Positions 31,724 through 33,412 of a stretch of 33,412 nt of DNA are shown piece by piece. The stretch is taken from positions 1 to 33,412 of the forward strand of contig QNDR01000014.1 in assembly GCA_003646025.1 (NCBI GenBank), given 5' to 3'. The notes below the pieces were generated by a model, which was not told the origin of the DNA, made no database searches, and worked only from the letters and a program-made list of their open reading frames with translations. Numbering within the stretch: the stretch's first letter is position 1; each line of letters begins with the position of its first letter. A program made the translations under genes and the position numbers. The DNA is from Candidatus Fermentibacterota bacterium. GTDB taxonomy: Bacteria > Fermentibacterota > Fermentibacteria > Fermentibacterales > JCC-6.

Positions 31724-33412
31724 TCAGCTTGAAAGGACTTCAGCCAGAAACTGGCTCAGTTTTGAGTTTCTGAAAGGTTTCTGGATAAAACCCGAAAGCC
31801 CGATGCTTTTCAACTCATCTATGTTTCTTGACCTCGAAAAACCGGAGGAGATAATTACTTTACAGGCAGGGTCAATCCTGCGCATTTCTTCAAAGGCGTC
31901 ACCGCCGTTCATCTCCGGCATTACCATATCCATCACAACAAGATCTATTTCTTTGTAAATCTGTTTGAAAAGCTCAACCGCTGATCTTCCGTTTTCTGCA
32001 AGCAGAACTGTGTAGCCCATCTTCTCGAGCATGAGTTTTCCCGTTGTTCTTATAAGTTCTTCATCGTCAACCAGAAGTATTTTTCCTGAGCCAGTTACCA
32101 CATCTGGATTGATCTGAACGGCATCTGCCTCTTCGTAAGAGCAGGGCAGCAGTATCTTGAACACAGAGCCCCTGCCTTCTTCACTGTAAACGCTTATTGA
32201 TCCCTGATGATCCTGTACAGTACCGTACACTGCTGCCAGCCCCAGCCCGGTTCCCGATTCCTGTTCACTGGTGGTAAAGAAAGGTTCAAAGATCTTTCTG
32301 ATATTTTCTCTGGGAATCCCGCACCCGGTATCCCGCATCTGTATTTCCACGTATTCTCCGGGCTCAATCTCAAAAGAACTGTTTTCGCAGTAGGTGTTAT
32401 CAAGGTATACATTCCCGGTGGAAATAGTGATAGAACCTCCGTCAGGCATTGCATGACTTGCGTTGATCCCCATGTTGATCAGTGCGTTGTGCAGGCCCGA
32501 TGCGTCACCGACAATGGTATGTACGGCAGCTTCTTTGTGTACTGAAATCGTGATAATTTTATCGAGAGTGCTTGCCAGGATAGATACAGTGTTGTCGATG
32601 ATTTCGTGAATGTCTACAACAGAGGTGGTAATTTTTCCCTTTCGACCGAAAGCAAGCAGTTTGGCTGTAAGGTCTGCCGCCCTTGTTCCTGCCTGAAGTA
32701 TCATATCCACCAGTTCGGAAGCCTCAGAGTCAAGACCGGCGTCTGGAGACTGCAGAAGCTCTGCTGCTCCGATAATTGCACCAAGAACATTGTTGAAGTC
32801 GTGAGCTATTCCACCGGCAAGCTGACCAATAGCGTCCATTTTTCTGCTGTGATTAAGCTGCTGCTCCAGTTCACACTCTTTGGTTACATCATCAATACGG
32901 ATCACCGCCCCGTTGATGTCTTCTCCGATAAGAGGGAAAATAGTAATGTCCTCAGGGCAGGCTCCGTTTTCTGAAAGCATAGCTCTTTTCTTGTCCTGTA
33001 GTACTTCGCCTGTTCTGATGCTCAGTGATATTTTGTCCATTTCAGTCGACATCTGTGGAAATACTTCGGCCAGATATTTTCCCTTCACCTCTTCAGCTGT
33101 AAGCCCGGTATTCTGCTCTGCAGTTTTGTTCCAGAGAGTAACCATTCCCTGTGTATCAACACCCATGAGAACTGAAGGCATGGAGTCTATTATTCTTGAG
33201 AGATGTCTGCGGAGGTTGTGGAGTTCTTTTGCCGCCAGTTTTTTCTCTGTAATATCCGTAAGATTGCCTTCAAGGAACTTCAGCTCTCGGTCTTCATCCA
33301 GCACAGGATAAACTGTGATCAGTGTGTCAACGACTGTACCGTCCGGCCTGATGAAACTTGTTTCAAACTCTCTTACCGTGTTCTTTCTCGCCAGAGATAG
33401 AAGCTGTTCACG
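31724..33412 (-). CDS. Hybrid sensor histidine kinase, PAS-PAS-HK-receiver (partial, 5' end off window)
   Basis: The frame is open to the right edge, so at least 562 residues are encoded and the N-terminus is missing. Visible order: the end of a PAS/PAC domain (FIRPDGTVVDTLITVYPV, EGNLTDITEKK); a second PAS domain with MGVDTQGMVTLWNKTAEQNT; the dimerisation/phosphoacceptor helix GGIAHDFNNVLGAIIGAAEL with its His; an ATPase domain with NMGINASHAMPDGG, DTGCGIPRENIRKIFEPFFT and GTGLGLAAVYG; and a receiver domain with ILLVDDEELIR, VVMDMVMPEMNGG (phosphoacceptor Asp) and a KPF lysine. This is a cytoplasmic-type sensor with no membrane helix in the visible part. The output regulator and signal are unknown; no partner gene lies beside it. 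Confidence 0.92.
   Translation of the reverse strand, partial: REQLLSLARKNTVREFETSFIRPDGTVVDTLITVYPVLDEDRELKFLEGNLTDITEKKLAAKELHNLRRHLSRIIDSMPSVLMGVDTQGMVTLWNKTAEQNTGLTAEEVKGKYLAEVFPQMSTEMDKISLSIRTGEVLQDKKRAMLSENGACPEDITIFPLIGEDINGAVIRIDDVTKECELEQQLNHSRKMDAIGQLAGGIAHDFNNVLGAIIGAAELLQSPDAGLDSEASELVDMILQAGTRAADLTAKLLAFGRKGKITTSVVDIHEIIDNTVSILASTLDKIITISVHKEAAVHTIVGDASGLHNALINMGINASHAMPDGGSITISTGNVYLDNTYCENSSFEIEPGEYVEIQMRDTGCGIPRENIRKIFEPFFTTSEQESGTGLGLAAVYGTVQDHQGSISVYSEEGRGSVFKILLPCSYEEADAVQINPDVVTGSGKILLVDDEELIRTTGKLMLEKMGYTVLLAENGRSAVELFKQIYKEIDLVVMDMVMPEMNGGDAFEEMRRIDPACKVIISSGFSRSRNIDELKSIGLSGFIQKPFRNSKLSQFLAEVLSS

Overview
The window looks like a chromosomal segment of a diderm (LPS-bearing) bacterium from an uncultured lineage. 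The evidence for an outer membrane is an LptD homologue, a split heptose kinase/adenylyltransferase pair for LPS core precursors, SurA/PrsA-like periplasmic folding lipoproteins and a polyprenyl-phosphate sugar transferase. A secreted-protein tail of the FlgD-Ig/type IX type, many TPR-bearing envelope proteins, a membrane pyrophosphatase and frequent TTG start codons would fit a candidate phylum near the FCB group (Fermentibacteria-like). That placement is an inference from style, not from a marker gene.

Layout, left to right. Positions 1-11852 are all on the minus strand: an exopolysaccharide-type sugar transferase (cut by the left edge) and a family 2 glycosyltransferase; HU, with a consensus promoter and a terminator; an overlapping trio of LptD, a ROK-family kinase and an LpoA-like lipoprotein; a tandemly duplicated SurA-like PPIase lipoprotein coupled to RNA polymerase omega; a pseudopilin-like protein of unknown function; and a YbbR-domain protein overlapping a DUF3467 protein. 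From 11928 to 22638 everything is on the plus strand: heptose-7-P kinase, heptose-1-P adenylyltransferase and a GT-C/TPR membrane protein; a K+-dependent-type membrane pyrophosphatase, an NFU Fe-S protein and an RsmB-like methyltransferase; then a GT-C membrane protein, a B12-binding radical SAM protein, a polyprenol-phosphate glycosyltransferase and a small membrane protein. From 22650 to 27647 on the minus strand is a four-gene xanthine dehydrogenase-type operon, each gene overlapping the next by 4 bases, with an unidentified membrane protein inside it. After it come a broken C-terminal fragment of a secreted protein, two GT-C-like membrane proteins in an AT-richer stretch, a YaiI-family protein, a small conserved hypothetical and a hybrid histidine kinase cut by the right edge.

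The dominant theme is envelope biogenesis: heptose precursors, LPS export, outer-membrane protein folding, and several lipid-linked glycosyltransferases with a radical SAM enzyme among them. The xanthine dehydrogenase operon adds purine or other N-heterocycle hydroxylation, and the pyrophosphatase adds ion pumping. The features most worth following are the duplicated folding lipoprotein with one decayed PPIase site, the GT-C/radical-SAM/GT2 module, the membrane protein embedded in the xdh operon, and the odd 5' end of the rsmB-like gene. No rRNA, tRNA, CRISPR or insertion sequence was seen. The longest gene-free stretch is 7265-7477.
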